The notes: generated from the letters alone by a model not told the origin. 64,000 nucleotides of DNA from Ilyonectria destructans (GCA_020740775.1 JAHEWK010000022.1:682001-746000); one strand, 5' to 3'. Shown: positions 11,828-23,300, counted from the stretch's first letter. A program made the numbers and translations.

Positions 11828-11930
11828 TTAGAAGAGACGGATACGCAAGCGACGCAGATACGGGTTGTGATACCACCTCTCCGCCAGGAGAGGTGGGGGC
11901 CTCGGCCGCAAGCTTAGTCAACCCGCCGGG
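11828..11930 (-). repeat. right terminal inverted repeat of the A/T-core element
   Basis: Inverse copy of 10875-10975; ends ...ACCCGCCGGG followed by TA. Confidence 0.85.
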
Positions 11931-11953
11931 TATGTATGTGTGTATGTGTGTAA

Positions 11954-11987
<34 letters not shown>

Positions 11988-11993
11988 CGTGTA

Positions 11994-12063
<70 letters not shown>

Positions 12064-12615
12064 CAGTTGCAGCTGACCTATTAATTCGCCTGCTCTTCAA
12101 GAAGAGGTATTGGTTATGCATACTAATGCAAGACTAATGCATTGAACGTTTGAAATCCTTGTGGCCTGAACAAATGCAATCTTTCAGAGCTAGGTCTGCT
12201 AATAACCAACGGTTTTGGAGCCTACTCCCGCATCTCTGTAGATCACTTCTTTATTCAGTTAATTACGGGGCACTAGGTATAAAAGATTGTGGGCCAACTT
12301 ATCAAGTCACTACGGTACTTGGCAACGAGGCCCAGGTTCTGAAAGAGAGACCGTTACTCGCGTGACTCAAGCCTGTGCGCTAACACGACATGCGTGTCTC
12401 TTCGACAAACCTATTACTCCGGTCCCATGGCGATCCGGACATGTCGACGCACCACCGTGCTCCATTCCCCGCGCACCAAGGACCTCGGGCTGCCTCCGGA
12501 ATACATGGCCTGAGCCGAAGACAGGAGACGCACGTCACAGAAAAGGAACTAGGTGAGCAATTTCTCCGTATTTATGTAACTGGGTAGCTCTGTACCCATG
12601 CAGCTACTTTGTACG
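11931..12615. other. TG microsatellite and intergenic sequence
   Basis: About 11933-12060 is (TGTATG)/(TG)n. From 12061 to 12615 nothing beyond short ORFs can be supported. Confidence 0.7.
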
Positions 12616-13464
12616 CTAAGAACAGGGGCGGAAGGGTGCACACCCCCACTCGTCCGGATTGATGAGGGACCATTGGACACCCTGGGACAGGGTGGCTAGC
12701 ATAGGACGAAGCTCTTCTTCGTTGTAGCCGGAACTGCGAACGTGCGTCTCGGTCTTTGATCTGCTTAGTCTCGAGGGCTGCATGTTCGCGGAGGTCGCCT
12801 CACTTACCCACTCCTGGCCTGTCAGATCCTGCTGGATAAACCGGTAGCACAGCGCCGCCAGCATGCTGGGAAGAATGTGGACAAATTTTCGGCTCGGGAC
12901 GGTACTCCTCAGGAGAGCTTGGGAAGCAAAGCGGACCACAGCGTCGCTTTTGCTCGCGGCCATGATCCGGTCCAGGAAGGGGAGAGGGCCTGGCCAGCTA
13001 AGATCGTAGTCGATGACGCACAGGACCTCGATTTCGGCACTCCGTATGGCCGATCGGTCGTAGTCTTGGTTGTAGTGAGCGGCCACGGAGTTGACCAGCC
13101 CCAAGGCTGCCTTGGGTCCTTCGTACTTGGCCGCAATCAGCAAGGCAACGCCTCCCAGGAGTCCCAGGGTCTCGGGAGGGGGTGGGTTGTTGCCCTGGGC
13201 TGCCATGAAACGATCGGCGATATCCATAGCCAGGAAGACGGCGTCTGGTCTTCCCAGGTCTTGACATACGTGAGCGATGGCAGCCGCCATCCTGGGTCTC
13301 AGGGTGGTGACATAGTAAGACGACATCTGCAGGCGTGGTCTCCTCTTCTATGCGCTTCTTCTTTCAGTCTTCGGGCAGTCTATTTTCCCAATTGAGCTCG
13401 GAACATAGCCTACCTCTAGAGTCTTTTGGTAATCGAATATCTCATCCTGGTATTTCTTGAACAT
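12616..13464 (-). CDS. divergent cyclin (B-type-like cyclin box)
   Basis: Putative regulatory subunit of a cyclin-dependent kinase. Exon 1 13464-13414 encodes MFKKYQDEIFDYQKTLE, which resembles the YxxEIFxYxxxLE segment that precedes the cyclin box. An 87-bp intron (GTAGGC..GCAG) joins it in phase 0 to 13326-12616, giving 253 aa if no further intron is removed. Box features: LRPRMAAAIAHV (family MRxxLVDWLxEV, here without the usual Trp), FLAMDIADRFMA, LLIAAKYEG, and EIEVLCVIDYDLSWPGPLPF (family LxxLxFxLxxPTPxxFL). A strong GTAAGT donor at 12807 with a CAG acceptor at 12734 would remove 74 bp and shift frame. The unspliced frame (YNEEELRPMLATL) looks more cyclin-like, or a GTGGGT donor four bases upstream removes 78 bp in frame, so the C-terminal exon is uncertain. 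The missing Trp suggests a specialised or decaying paralogue. Confidence 0.7.
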
Positions 13465-15216
13465 CTTTATTCATGGTTCTGGCTTCTGAGACTCTGAGGG
13501 TTCGATAGTTATATACTCAAGCGCGGATGACATCCTCGTCTCCTCCCGCCCGGGCACTGCTACCCAACATGGCACAGTGCACATTCTGCACAACATTCGG
13601 ATCAGCGTACCAGTACTACACTTGTTACGTCAAAGTCGCTGCGAGCGAAAACTAAGCACGCTACTCTGCACGTCAACCTGAACGTCAACCTATGGGAATG
13701 GCTGTTCCTGCCTCGTCACAAAGACAAAAAAAAAGCAACAAGATTCAAGACAGATTTAGACGCCGCCCTCGGTTTGTAGGACGGCCAAACGAGCACAGTC
13801 AAAGCTAGAAAGGAAGGCGTGGTCTTGGCGAGGTGAACATCTAACTTTTGTTGGAATGTTGATTCCCTTAGTCTCGCTGGCGTGTGGCAGCTCTATTGTA
13901 TGGTACCTCGTTCGCACTGTCAGCGAGCATGAAGAGTCCGTCTGGTGTGGGAGAAAACGCACTGGTCGAAGTAAAGAACGAATCTGGAATCGGCGGCCGT
14001 GGCCGTGGCGATGGCCCAAGCCCATGTCCAGACGTACGCCCACAGGGCGATGTGTGAGCTATGTGAGCGCATGGTGTATGGCGGGATAGCGGACCGGGAC
14101 GATCGGCTTATATGTAATTCATTATCGGGCTTGATGTCAAACAGCACATCCGCAGTAGGACAGCCGGTAATAGTCATCGGCTCATGTTGGTGTACAGGGT
14201 AAGTTATACAGATGACGGATCATGGCAGCCTCTCGTCTATGGCCTGCCTGTGCGTTCGAAACATAGACGATAAAATGTGTTAGATTCTTGGTACTTATGT
14301 GGCTTGACGGCGATCCTTTTCGTCTTTCAAGCCTAGCCAGGCTATTTGTTTACTTATTCGTTTTGTCTGTCTGTCCGTTCGTTTGTTCCTTTTGCGTATT
14401 TGCAAGCAGACTCATTTTCAACAATCACCAGGTACATGTGACGGCGGTACGTAACTCGGGATATGGTGGCGTAGTCTGCAGACATGAACGCGAACACTTG
14501 CCTCGACTTTGCTATATTGGTTAGCGGATACACTTTTCGCGCGACAAGACGTCGTCGTGTAAGCTACAGATCTGCATCCCACGGTGGGCGATCTACGTAG
14601 CGTTGTAGGAACATCTATGTGGGCCAGTTACCCCCCCGATGGGCATGTATCTCGACGTGTGCATGCCTACCACAGGGTCTACCAGAACATCCGCCCTCAA
14701 TGCGTCCTCGTTCCCTTCGCCGCATGGCGTGTCTTGGACAGAGTGTTCGGTACGTATGACACGTGAGTCAGGCTAGCTTCTTATGTGTTCAATCCTGATC
14801 AAAGATATCACTGTCGTCTATACACATAGCCCATGTAGCGTACGCCATCAGTATTTGGTTGCATTGCAACATTCTGTGCCCACCTTGTCCTCCTGTCTTT
14901 TCTCGAGATATTGGTCAGTACTTCCGTCAATCACGTTTCAATCGCAATCAGCTATAAGGTGCCGTGAGAGACAAAATGGCAACCTTCTCGACCTATTGAG
15001 TCCTGCAAGTATCTCCTAGTGCACTACCCTTAACAAGAGCGTAGTATTGGCCATTTCAGGAAGCCCACATGTAGCCAGCCACAGGTCACCCTGTACCTAG
15101 AAAAAGCTGTCATCCCATAGCGCTTGCAAATCCTATAAATAAAACGGTTGCCTATTGAATCGTCAGACCTGTCAACTCTAAGGGGAGAAGAAGAACATGA
15201 TGAAGAAGGAACAAAA
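13465..15216. other. intergenic, no supported gene
   Basis: About 1.75 kb with short ORFs only and no recognisable motif. Confidence 0.55.
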
Positions 15217-16083
15217 ATGACCAGCATCTCGAGACACCTCTTTCGTCAAATTTCTTCTCCTCGTATCGAATCTGAAGATCAAGTTTCATCCTGCTTGGCG
15301 ACGCCTATCTACGGTTCCTGCAGTCACACTGAGCCGCATAACGAATTTCCCCCGCCACCGTTTCTACGTCCTAACTCAACGAGCATGGTAGCGAGAAATG
15401 AAGCTGGCTCACTGAGACCGCCGAGTCGGACGGACGTGGAAGGTGATCGGCCGGGCATGACTGCTTCTGCGGCTTCCGTCGCTCAGTTCGTGCACCCGTT
15501 ACCGCCCGCTTCACCGGTCGTCATCGGATGTGCCACTATCGGAAACAAAAGTTTGCTAAGCCAACAATGTCACATCGTTCACGCACGTCGCGCAAGTGAG
15601 GAGTCTCGGGGGGAGCAAGCGGCTGCCCTCTCATCCGAAAGCTTCTCACGCGTACACTGGGAGGTGACTTTCGAAGTCAAGCGCATTGCAGACCACTACA
15701 AAGCCACCATCATCTTCATTGCCCAGTTTGACCAATCTCTGTTTCAGCACCACAGTGAGTCACCGGTATCTGGCAGGGTACTGGTTGCGCACGGCTTGCG
15801 CAACACAGAAGTCCCATTGAGGATCTCGTCCCAGATATACAAAGTGATTCCTTCGAGTCGGAGCTGGACAATCCAGGACGAGCTGTCATTACCTCCTCCG
15901 TTCAGGTGTGGGTACAGCCGGGCATTTTGCAGAAATAAGACGATGGATCCATCGAGACTCGGGTCCCGAACAGTGCTGGTCTTCTCGAGTTTGTTCCTGT
16001 GCGATGCCGCCGATCCGTGCAATTTGTCTAATTTGTACGACGACGTAGAAACACTGTGCGAGATGGTGGAAGCATACTTGTGA
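15217..16083 (+). CDS. GAF-like-fold hypothetical protein, paralogue of the gene at 59073-59903
   Basis: Single exon of 288 aa from the first ATG of the frame (15217). The N-terminal half is Ser/Pro-rich and probably disordered. From about residue 140 it looks like a compact alpha/beta domain: a helix (EVTFEVKRIADHY), a strand KATIIFIAQF, a strand RVLVAHGL, and a C-terminal strand TVLVFSSLFL followed by DAADP and a final helix. The same order of landmarks occurs in the minus-strand protein at 59073-59903 (YKLDVIFVVS, YVLVAHGL, PVVIFSCLS, AAASIDP), so the two are members of one family. The order helix, strand, strand, ..., strand, helix is reminiscent of GAF sensors, but I do not recognise a named family. 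No function is assigned. The ORF on the opposite strand (15744-16463) overlaps it and is regarded as a shadow. Confidence 0.6.
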   Translation: MTSISRHLFRQISSPRIESEDQVSSCLATPIYGSCSHTEPHNEFPPPPFLRPNSTSMVARNEAGSLRPPSRTDVEGDRPGMTASAASVAQFVHPLPPASPVVIGCATIGNKSLLSQQCHIVHARRASEESRGEQAAALSSESFSRVHWEVTFEVKRIADHYKATIIFIAQFDQSLFQHHSESPVSGRVLVAHGLRNTEVPLRISSQIYKVIPSSRSWTIQDELSLPPPFRCGYSRAFCRNKTMDPSRLGSRTVLVFSSLFLCDAADPCNLSNLYDDVETLCEMVEAYL

Positions 16084-16794
16084 AAATCCCCGAGGACACA
16101 GAGCATCTGTTTCCATGAGTCACAACACGCAAAGCACATCGACTCGGCAGCAGGGTCGAGACCGGGGAGCAAAAAGGTGCGCAGCAGCGACGACTGGAAC
16201 ATTTCCCTCGGGCCAAATTGCTTGTAAATGCGGGCTAGAGAGTGAATGAATTGTGGCAAGGTTTCTAGTGGGAGTGAGGGTATGCATGGTATAGAAGATT
16301 TGAAAACAAAGATAGGAGAAAAAAACAGGAAGATGTACACAGGAAACGAGAGAACGTATGGCGGCGATGATGCTTGAAGTTTACGTCTCTCGACTTCTAG
16401 TGGATTTCTATGACAGCAACAGTTTGAAACCACCACAGCCAAAGACTGATGATTGACTATCATTCACCCTTGGGCCCCAGAAGTCTGCAGCTGCAAGCTA
16501 GCGTGGTACTAGGTAGGGTCCAAGGGAAGACTGCCGTGGCAAGATAGCCATGTGCGACATTTCACTCCTGAAAGCTACAGCTGTGGCGTAACACGCAATG
16601 TCTTGTATTTCTAGGAATTCTTTACAGGAAATAGCTGGCGAAATGTACGAGCCGAGACATGTCCTGACTCTGTGGCATTTTTGTCTTATCCTGCTTGAGA
16701 AGCTAACCACGGGCCAGGTGGGCAACAAAAGTTGGCACACATAGGACGCGACAGTTTGAACTCAAGCGATACCTAGATAGTCAGGATTGGTGCA
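16084..16794. other. intergenic, no supported gene
   Basis: Minus-strand frame 16100-16463 is open and mildly protein-like, but it has no family resemblance and its continuation overlaps the GAF-like gene antisense. Nothing else seen. Confidence 0.45.
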
Positions 16795-17784
16795 TTACCA
16801 AGTCTCAGAACAGTTGCCAGCGGCACCTTGGTTGGCGTGATCTTGCTGGTAAATCCTGATAGAAGCAATGAGCCAGTACGCCTCGATAAACTCGAACGGG
16901 TTTGTTGCCACAAACTCGACGCAGGTTTTCCCCCCAGCTACAGCTGAACAGACTACATCGGTCTCCCAAACGACCTCCGTGCCGGCCCAGTCCCCACAGA
17001 AGGTGGTGTCGAAGACCAACTTGTTGTTGCGGAAATGCGCATCGATATCGCAACCGGCGTTGCCGTTGAAGCGAGCAGCGGGCTGGTCCCAGCTTGACGG
17101 GTTGGGTTCTTGGTTGCTTATGTCCAGAGGAACATCGGGACGGGAGAAGAACCAAACAGAGATGTGGCTCGATGTCCACTCCAAGGCGTAGACTCCACCT
17201 CCATTCTGGTTGAAGCCGTTCCCGTAGCTGACGGGGTCGCTGGTGATTTGACTGCACCCGAGATTGCAGTCTGGTTCTTTGAGTACCGTAGATGCCGTGG
17301 TGCCGATGTTGTCCATCGCGCACCCGGGACTGGTGTGGAGCGTGACGATGTTGGAGGACTGGGAATTGACGCCTTCAATGATGTCGATCTCCCCGGAGAT
17401 AGGCCAGTCGGGGCCGTGCAGCCACATGGCTGGCCACACCCCACAAAGACTACCAGGCATGTGGACGATGTCGGCCACGAAGAGACCTCCGGACCAAGAC
17501 CTGTTCGAGCTCACCCGGACCGACTTGCGGCCGTTGGTGGGATCAACGGTGGTGTGGTCCACGCCCATGAAAACGAGTCCATCTCGGTGACCGGCCAGAC
17601 CCAGCTTCCTTGCGGTAGAAGCGTCCACGTAATCAACATACCCGTGGGTCGGATCTGGCTCATCAAAGAAACCGAATTCTTGAAAGAAGTTGCTCGAATC
17701 GTAGTTTGTTTCGAGGATGTAAACAGCGTCGACAACAGCGTCGAGAAGGGCCCAGGAACTGAGCAGGATCAAAGAGGCGCGCAT
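16795..17784 (-). CDS. secreted glycoside hydrolase family 16 (endo-1,3(4)-beta-glucanase type)
   Basis: Hydrolyses beta-1,3/1,4-glucans outside the cell, acting on fungal or plant wall glucan. Intronless. The start MRASLILLSSWALLDAVVDA (ATG 17784; a second ATG at 17787 is directly upstream) is a signal peptide, and the longer frame to 17961 has no reason to be translated. The protein is about 329 aa, normal for the family. The catalytic signature GEIDIIEG is at residues about 131-138, with nucleophile Glu132, assisting Asp134 and acid/base Glu137. Upstream SGGLFVADIVHMPG and GVWPAMWL are the usual substrate-cleft strands, and several Trp/Cys residues match lichenase-like GH16 proteins. The C-terminus ends just after the last strand (FEFIEAYWLIASIRIYQQD), with no GPI signal. 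All key residues are present. Confidence 0.9.
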   Translation of the reverse strand: MRASLILLSSWALLDAVVDAVYILETNYDSSNFFQEFGFFDEPDPTHGYVDYVDASTARKLGLAGHRDGLVFMGVDHTTVDPTNGRKSVRVSSNRSWSGGLFVADIVHMPGSLCGVWPAMWLHGPDWPISGEIDIIEGVNSQSSNIVTLHTSPGCAMDNIGTTASTVLKEPDCNLGCSQITSDPVSYGNGFNQNGGGVYALEWTSSHISVWFFSRPDVPLDISNQEPNPSSWDQPAARFNGNAGCDIDAHFRNNKLVFDTTFCGDWAGTEVVWETDVVCSAVAGGKTCVEFVATNPFEFIEAYWLIASIRIYQQDHANQGAAGNCSETW

Positions 17785-17787
17785 CAT

Positions 17788-19128
17788 CAGATTAGCGGGT
17801 CGTGAGCGCGGAGTGAAGAACGAATTTGAAGTGGCAGTCGTCAGATAAATTAGAGACCTGACGGATGGTCGGGCACAATGAGTCACGAGCACATGCACGG
17901 TACCGCGACAGGGACAATTGACGCCAGTAAGCGCTGATATACGAAGGTCAGTGTCTGGCATGCAGAATCTAGTGTGATCGATCGTGTTTTAAAAGTGACG
18001 TGGATGCTGTTCGAGTACGATACTGGTCGTATTCTCTCGAATAGGCAGACTAGCTTGCCGTAGAGTTATCCTTGCTCGAAGACTAGAACGACGGGACGTT
18101 ACTGCGAGACGAGATCCGTAGTCGAATTGAGATGCGGCTGGGCTCTGCGACGAATCTGTCCTGGGCTCAGGTCACGACATGAGTTGGGGTTGGGTCACAT
18201 ACGGATAATATTGTCTTCGTAAGCTGTAACGCGAAACAGTTCTTAGGTCAAAACATCACCTTGTAGTCGATAAACTTTGAACAAGCTTCAACGCCGGCCT
18301 GTTCACGCCACGCCCCTGCAATAATTCCCGGGTCTCCGCCTCCAGCCCCAAGGACTTGCGAGACACAACGCCACGATGGGAGCAAAGTGTTTCAAAACAG
18401 GTGACGGAACTCGCGTGAACGCGACGCAGATGTGTGCCCGCTCTACCGAAAACATGTTTGGGTCGTGACGAGGATAGTGAATGTAATTGTTCGCCGGACC
18501 GTGGATTTTTGGGTAACTGTCGGCGTCGGCGACGGTGACGGTCCTAGTAATGGTACGATCGGAGTCGCTGCGGCTGATATCGCTGGAGCAGTGGCCGAGC
18601 ATTTCCCAGGCCCTGCCCGAATAGTAAGGCAGTCAGGGACGTTAATTAGATGGATACCTCAGGCCTCTACGTTCAGGGGCTCGATGACCTTACACAACTA
18701 TGGCCGGGGGGACCACCCGGCTACACACACGCAATACACACGTTACAGTCACCCGAGTGCCACGCAAGCTTTCCAACAATTATGGCGCCCTATTATAGCT
18801 CTTAAAAGGAGACGCAGAAACAAGCAAGTGCTAATACCAGACTCACATCCTAACATATCTGACTGAGACATGACTGAAATAGAAAGGGGGCGGCTGGATT
18901 GCAGATAGTAAGAAGCGTTTGGGTGTCTTAGCTTGCATACTCAGTACCAGAACCATGACTGGAAACTTTCTAAATGAGTCTCTCCTCAAACTAGGGTTCA
19001 AATATCAATCTACTGTCCTCCGCGGGTATCGCCACCTTTACCTGGACTCTTGCCGACAGGATCAACTTTAGTTCAAGGTTCGTCCTTATATCAAGCCGTG
19101 CCGCGAAACCTCCGGACTTTCTGATCAG
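17788..19128. other. intergenic with one GC-hairpin/CA module
   Basis: No gene supported. At 18702-18721 lies the GC-rich near-palindrome GGCCGGGGGGACCACCCGGC. It is followed by ACACACACGCAATACACACG and then a block beginning AGTCACCCGAGTGCCACGC, which recurs in similar form at about 48612. Confidence 0.6.
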
Positions 19129-19290
19129 ATGCTTGCGACACTCACCGCTTTGCTCGCTGCCTTGTCAGCTGCCACGGCCTCAGAATATACTGGCAACTCT
19201 TCTCCCAATCCTGGCTCCATATTCGTCACTCCCCATGATCAATATTCATCCTCTGTCGGTGTTCTGGGCTGCAAGACCGCAATAAGGTAA
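19129..19290 (+). pseudogene. 5' fragment of a small secreted-protein gene (paralogue of 24612-25259)
   Basis: The frame opens with a signal peptide (MLATLTALLAALSAATAS) and continues SIFVTPHDQYSSSVGVLGCK. This matches SIGVTPHDRYSSSIGCLGCK of the full-length gene at 24612. It stops at codon 54, right after the first conserved Cys-x-Cys-type block, at the loop of an 18-bp fold-back (19264-19309). The remaining 160 or so residues of the family are missing downstream. A GTAAC splice-donor-like sequence lies at the break, but the intact paralogue has no intron there. Probably truncated by a rearrangement. Confidence 0.75.
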
Positions 19291-19309
19291 CTGCGGTCTT
19301 GCAGCCCAG
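19264..19309. repeat. 18-bp perfect inverted repeat with 10-bp loop
   Basis: CTGGGCTGCAAGACCGCA (19264-19281), loop ATAAGGTAAC, then the exact reverse complement at 19292-19309. The left arm is coding sequence of the truncated secreted-protein gene; the right arm is an inverted copy of it. Confidence 0.95.
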
Positions 19310-20333
19310 CGTGCCGATGGTTTTCACTCCGCCGCACTGGCAACTCGGCTTGGCCCCGGCGGTCACAGGACCGACACGGTGGAAATGTAACTAAATGGCC
19401 GAGCGTATATAAGTATGTAATGGCCCCCCTGGAACGGAAATGCGTTCTTTCGGCCGCTATAATCCGTCCGCCCGCCCACCCGTCCCATTCCTCTTCCTCG
19501 AATTTGGTCCTCCTTACGGCGGCCCCGGGAAATTTCTCCTTCTTCCTCTAATTATCGTTCGGCGCGGGGCCGGGGATGCATGGCTGGCTGACGATCAGGT
19601 GAAAGCTCACCCCATCAATCGGACAACAAATCAAATGAGTCTTGGTTTTCTCCATCTGATTAACGAGGATCTGAAGATGAGACTTTGGGGACTAGGAGTT
19701 GCTGAACAGAAGGCATGATATGCTGGGATATCACATGCGGAGCAGGGATCTTAGGATTACGCGTAAAAACAGTAGATCCTTCAGGGGCAGACTCTCGACC
19801 AAGGACAACGTGAATTCACACCAATCTGGCATCCATGGACTGAATACACGCAATGGTTGACAGAAGTCTGCTACTAGATCTGAGACGGTCGCGGGCTTGA
19901 TCCCCCGGATAGTTCTTATCCGGCTCGGATAGCGCCCCGTCCGTGCAACACCACGGTATTGAATGAGGGACCTGATTTTGACACATAGTCTCCAACTAAA
20001 AAACCGAACAATTCCAGACGAGCCTTTGCCTCTCGCTGGAATTGAAGTAAAGGAAGAAGAAGGGGCAAAAAAAAAAAGTATATTTAAGCGACTCAACCCA
20101 CTCAAGCGCAACTTGCCCCCCTTCAATCTTGGACGGTCGTGCTTGTTAGCCGAAGGAAGCGGACTTCATTTGATACCATCGCTACTAGCCTCCAGTCAGC
20201 AGCCCAGCTGCTTCGTCTCTCTACCGCTCAACCGCCCTCCTTCTCTTCTTTCGTCGATTCTCCACCCATTCTCATCTTCGGTAGCTATCCTAAAGGCCTG
20301 GGCCTTCACCTTGCTGACATTTCTGCGACCATC
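19310..20333. other. region upstream of the recombinase, no gene supported
   Basis: About 1 kb between the fold-back and the recombinase start. Only short ORFs. A pyrimidine-rich leader (about 20215-20270) precedes the recombinase ATG. If the recombinase is a mobile-element gene, the left edge of the element should be looked for here. Confidence 0.5.
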
Positions 20334-23300
20334 ATGGATGACCCATTCGACCCCGACTTCAACTCTTCTGACCTTGAGCTTGATGAACCTGACCGCGAAC
20401 CATTCGCTACCAGGGGTAAAGCTTCGTTGGATTCCATGCTACGCTCGGCGGTGGAGGATCGCAGGACATCCAAGCTTCGAAAGAAATCATTGAAGCTGCA
20501 AAGCAGAACCCCTGGCGTCGAGGCGGCTCAGAGTATGTGGACGAGGAGATTCAGATCTTTCCGTGAAAATACCCTCCGTGTAGAGTGAGTCCATACCGAG
20601 GCGTTGCATTCCTTTGCAATGAGAGAGGCTCATTCATCACTCCAGAGCACGTGTAACCCCCGATTGTGACCATTTGGAGAGATTCATAACCACAATTGTC
20701 AAACACATCCGGTCTCGGAACCCGGATCGCGAAAAGAACGCAGTCTCACTCGAAACTATATCCCAAGGCCTCGAGTTGGTCACCAAGCACTGCGTCTTCG
20801 AGTACAAGGATTTCAAACTCGATCGCCATGACCGGTTTAGACTCAGTACGTCCGCTCTTCAGACCCTATGGAAATCTTTCATCGTCACTCATGAGTCGTC
20901 CGCGTAGGCTCCACTGTAGAAAGGATGATCAAAGAAGGAGTCGTCACGAGGGAGCCGGCTCGCGCTGAGCTCATGTGGATCACGTGGGACATCATCCACA
21001 GAATGAATATAGCTATCCTGCGCGATGCTATCGAGAACGGTGTTTTGTCTTGGGACTATGCCATTTACAAGGTCCTTTTTCTCTCTTTTCAATGCGCCCT
21101 AGCCTGCCGAGTGGGAGACATAATGAAGACTGGCTTGTACGAATCTACAGTCTGTCTCCAATATCGGGACATCAAAGTCAAGCTGTTGAAGCAGGGCAGC
21201 GAGGAGAGGCTTTGGGCCGTCATCACGCTGAGAGCTCTCAAGGGCCAGAAGTGAGTTGCGACGTGCCCTTCCCCTAATTATTAACTACTTGATAATTAAC
21301 GACTCCCGCGCCCCCCCCACCTTTTTTTTTTGTGTGTTTTTGTTCTCCTTCCTACCACTAGGAGCAGTGAATTGTGCTGACAATGTCTTGCCCACGTTAA
21401 GGCTCGATCCAAAGCGTAGTAAGATCATCGAATTTGGCGAGGTGACAAATCCCGACCTCCACGCCTGCTGCCCCATCAAGATTCTGCTCATCTGGGCTAT
21501 GCGGGTTGGAGCCACCTCTTACTCGAGCTGGGATCAGCTCCTTGCCCATTTACGGAATCAAAGGTCGTCCACGCTCCCCTGGACCCGACCGCACTTTCCA
21601 ATTTTCTGTGCCATGGAACACGGTGGTTCCCGGCTTTTCGACTTTGAGAAGCCTGCCGCGACTTCCATGGGATCCCGGATTTTGTCGTGCGGAGCTCGTC
21701 TTATCGGCCTTCTCGGCCGTCCTATTACCCATGACGTTCGCAGAGGAGCCGCAAGAGAACTGAGCCATTTACCACATAATGTTCCCGGAACGAACTCGGA
21801 GATCGCTCGTATTGGGCTTGGCCACACCCGGAAAGCTCAGGCGATGGGTATCACGGATGATTATGTTGGCCATGTTGCAATCGATTTGTTCGAAAGGAGG
21901 CGTGAGGCAAGGCCCGACAACCTACCTGGGCAGGGAATCCGAGTTAACTTCGCTGACTCGGCTTTTGTCAAGTCCAAGAAAAGAAAAGCTGCTACCATAG
22001 ACGGGGTTTGCGCTCGCCACTCGCTGGATCCCACAACGAGAGCAGGCAGAAGCATGGCCTCTTACTATGCCGACAAAGAGGAATGGGATGCTTGGATTAC
22101 CGATAAAAAGGCCCGCCTTGACGGATCTTCTGATGTCGCTTCCAACAACGCAAAGTGGGCGGCGCACCAGAGTCTTGTCGAACAGCAAACTCCTTGTGAT
22201 ACCACACAAAATGTGGATGAGCCCGACACTATGCCTTCTGCCGGTGCTGATGCCGGGGGATGGACGATACACAACCACAAGACCCCTGACGACCAGACCC
22301 TAAACCTTTTTGAGCCTGCAGGAACTGACCCTTCGCTCTTGGGTAGTAAAGATGTCTTGACTGAGCTGAGCACAGACAATTCCTCGGCCGCGGAACGTTT
22401 AAATCATCTTGATGATCAGGACAATTTGTGTTTATCGGATGACGGCGATAATATACCTATCGACCCAGCCTTGCAAGATCTGTCGGATTTTCTCTTTATA
22501 GCGTCTGGTCCCGCGCACGATCAACTCGCCGCTCGGACTTGCCTCTCTCCCGAGACAGAAACGTCTTTGCCGCGCAGTTGTGCAGCTCTATCGTCCGATC
22601 GAGCAACGTTCTGCACCTTTTTCTCTGCAATCAACGTCACTACTGCCATCAACCCAAGAAGCTTTGTTCGACATAATTGTCGTCCATCTTTCACTGGCCA
22701 CACTTCACGCGATGAGGCATCTAAGTTTAGGTGGCCCTGCCCCAACGCCATATTCGGCTGCGAAAAGACATTTGTGGAAGCCTACGTTGCGAACATGCAT
22801 CATGGAACGTGCAAAATCAGGTCGTTCGAGGCCCATCAAAACCTCATCAATGAACAAGCTAAGCGGCTGGTTTCTTGCTCTCAGTGCTCGGCGGACTTCT
22901 TCACTCTCAGAGACCTCAAAATCCATGTTGAAGATGTTCATTTCATCCCCAAAAAATGCGTTCGAGAGGGCTGTTCGTGCCAGGAAGTCTTCAGCACGAA
23001 GACTGCATTACGAAAGCATGTCGATCAAATCCATCGGGGCTGGACTACGAAAAGTTGTCCTGCATCTGGGTGCGCCAAGGCATCTCATGTCTTCACTACC
23101 CCAAGGAACCTTAAGTTACACCTACAAAAGAAGCACAACTTCTCGGAAACTCAAGTAGCCCCATACATACCAGCACCGCGTGCGTCACCTACGTTCAAGC
23201 GCCAGCGGTGTTCACATCCCGATTGCACGACCACCGCCGTTTTCGCCTGTCGAAGAGAATATCAATCTCATGCAGCTCGTACTCATGGTGCCTATGGCGA

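Larger units (their letters stand above)
10875..11930. mobile_element. TIR element with A/T-only core (TA-flanked, non-autonomous)
   Basis: A 1056-bp element with roughly 100-bp terminal inverted repeats. The left end begins CCCGGCGGGTTGACTA and the right end is its inverse. Both arms share an inner block (CAACCCGTATCTGCGTCGC) and then TCTAACTTTAAAAA. Each end is flanked by TA, consistent with a Tc1/mariner-type target duplication inside TG/TATG microsatellite. Between the arms (about 10975-11826) the sequence is almost entirely A and T, with no ORF. The arms contain a near-palindrome, CCTCTCCTGGCGGAGAGG. The arms are the only GC-rich part. It could be a MITE or the RIP-destroyed core of a former transposon. 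Confidence 0.85.

Noticed and set aside
15744..16463. 239-aa minus-strand ORF
   Set aside because: About half is antisense to the GAF-like domain, which is supported by a paralogue; no recognisable motif in the rest.
16805..17805. Several ORFs overlapping the GH16 gene in other frames
   Set aside because: Shadows of a GC-rich coding sequence with a clear family match.
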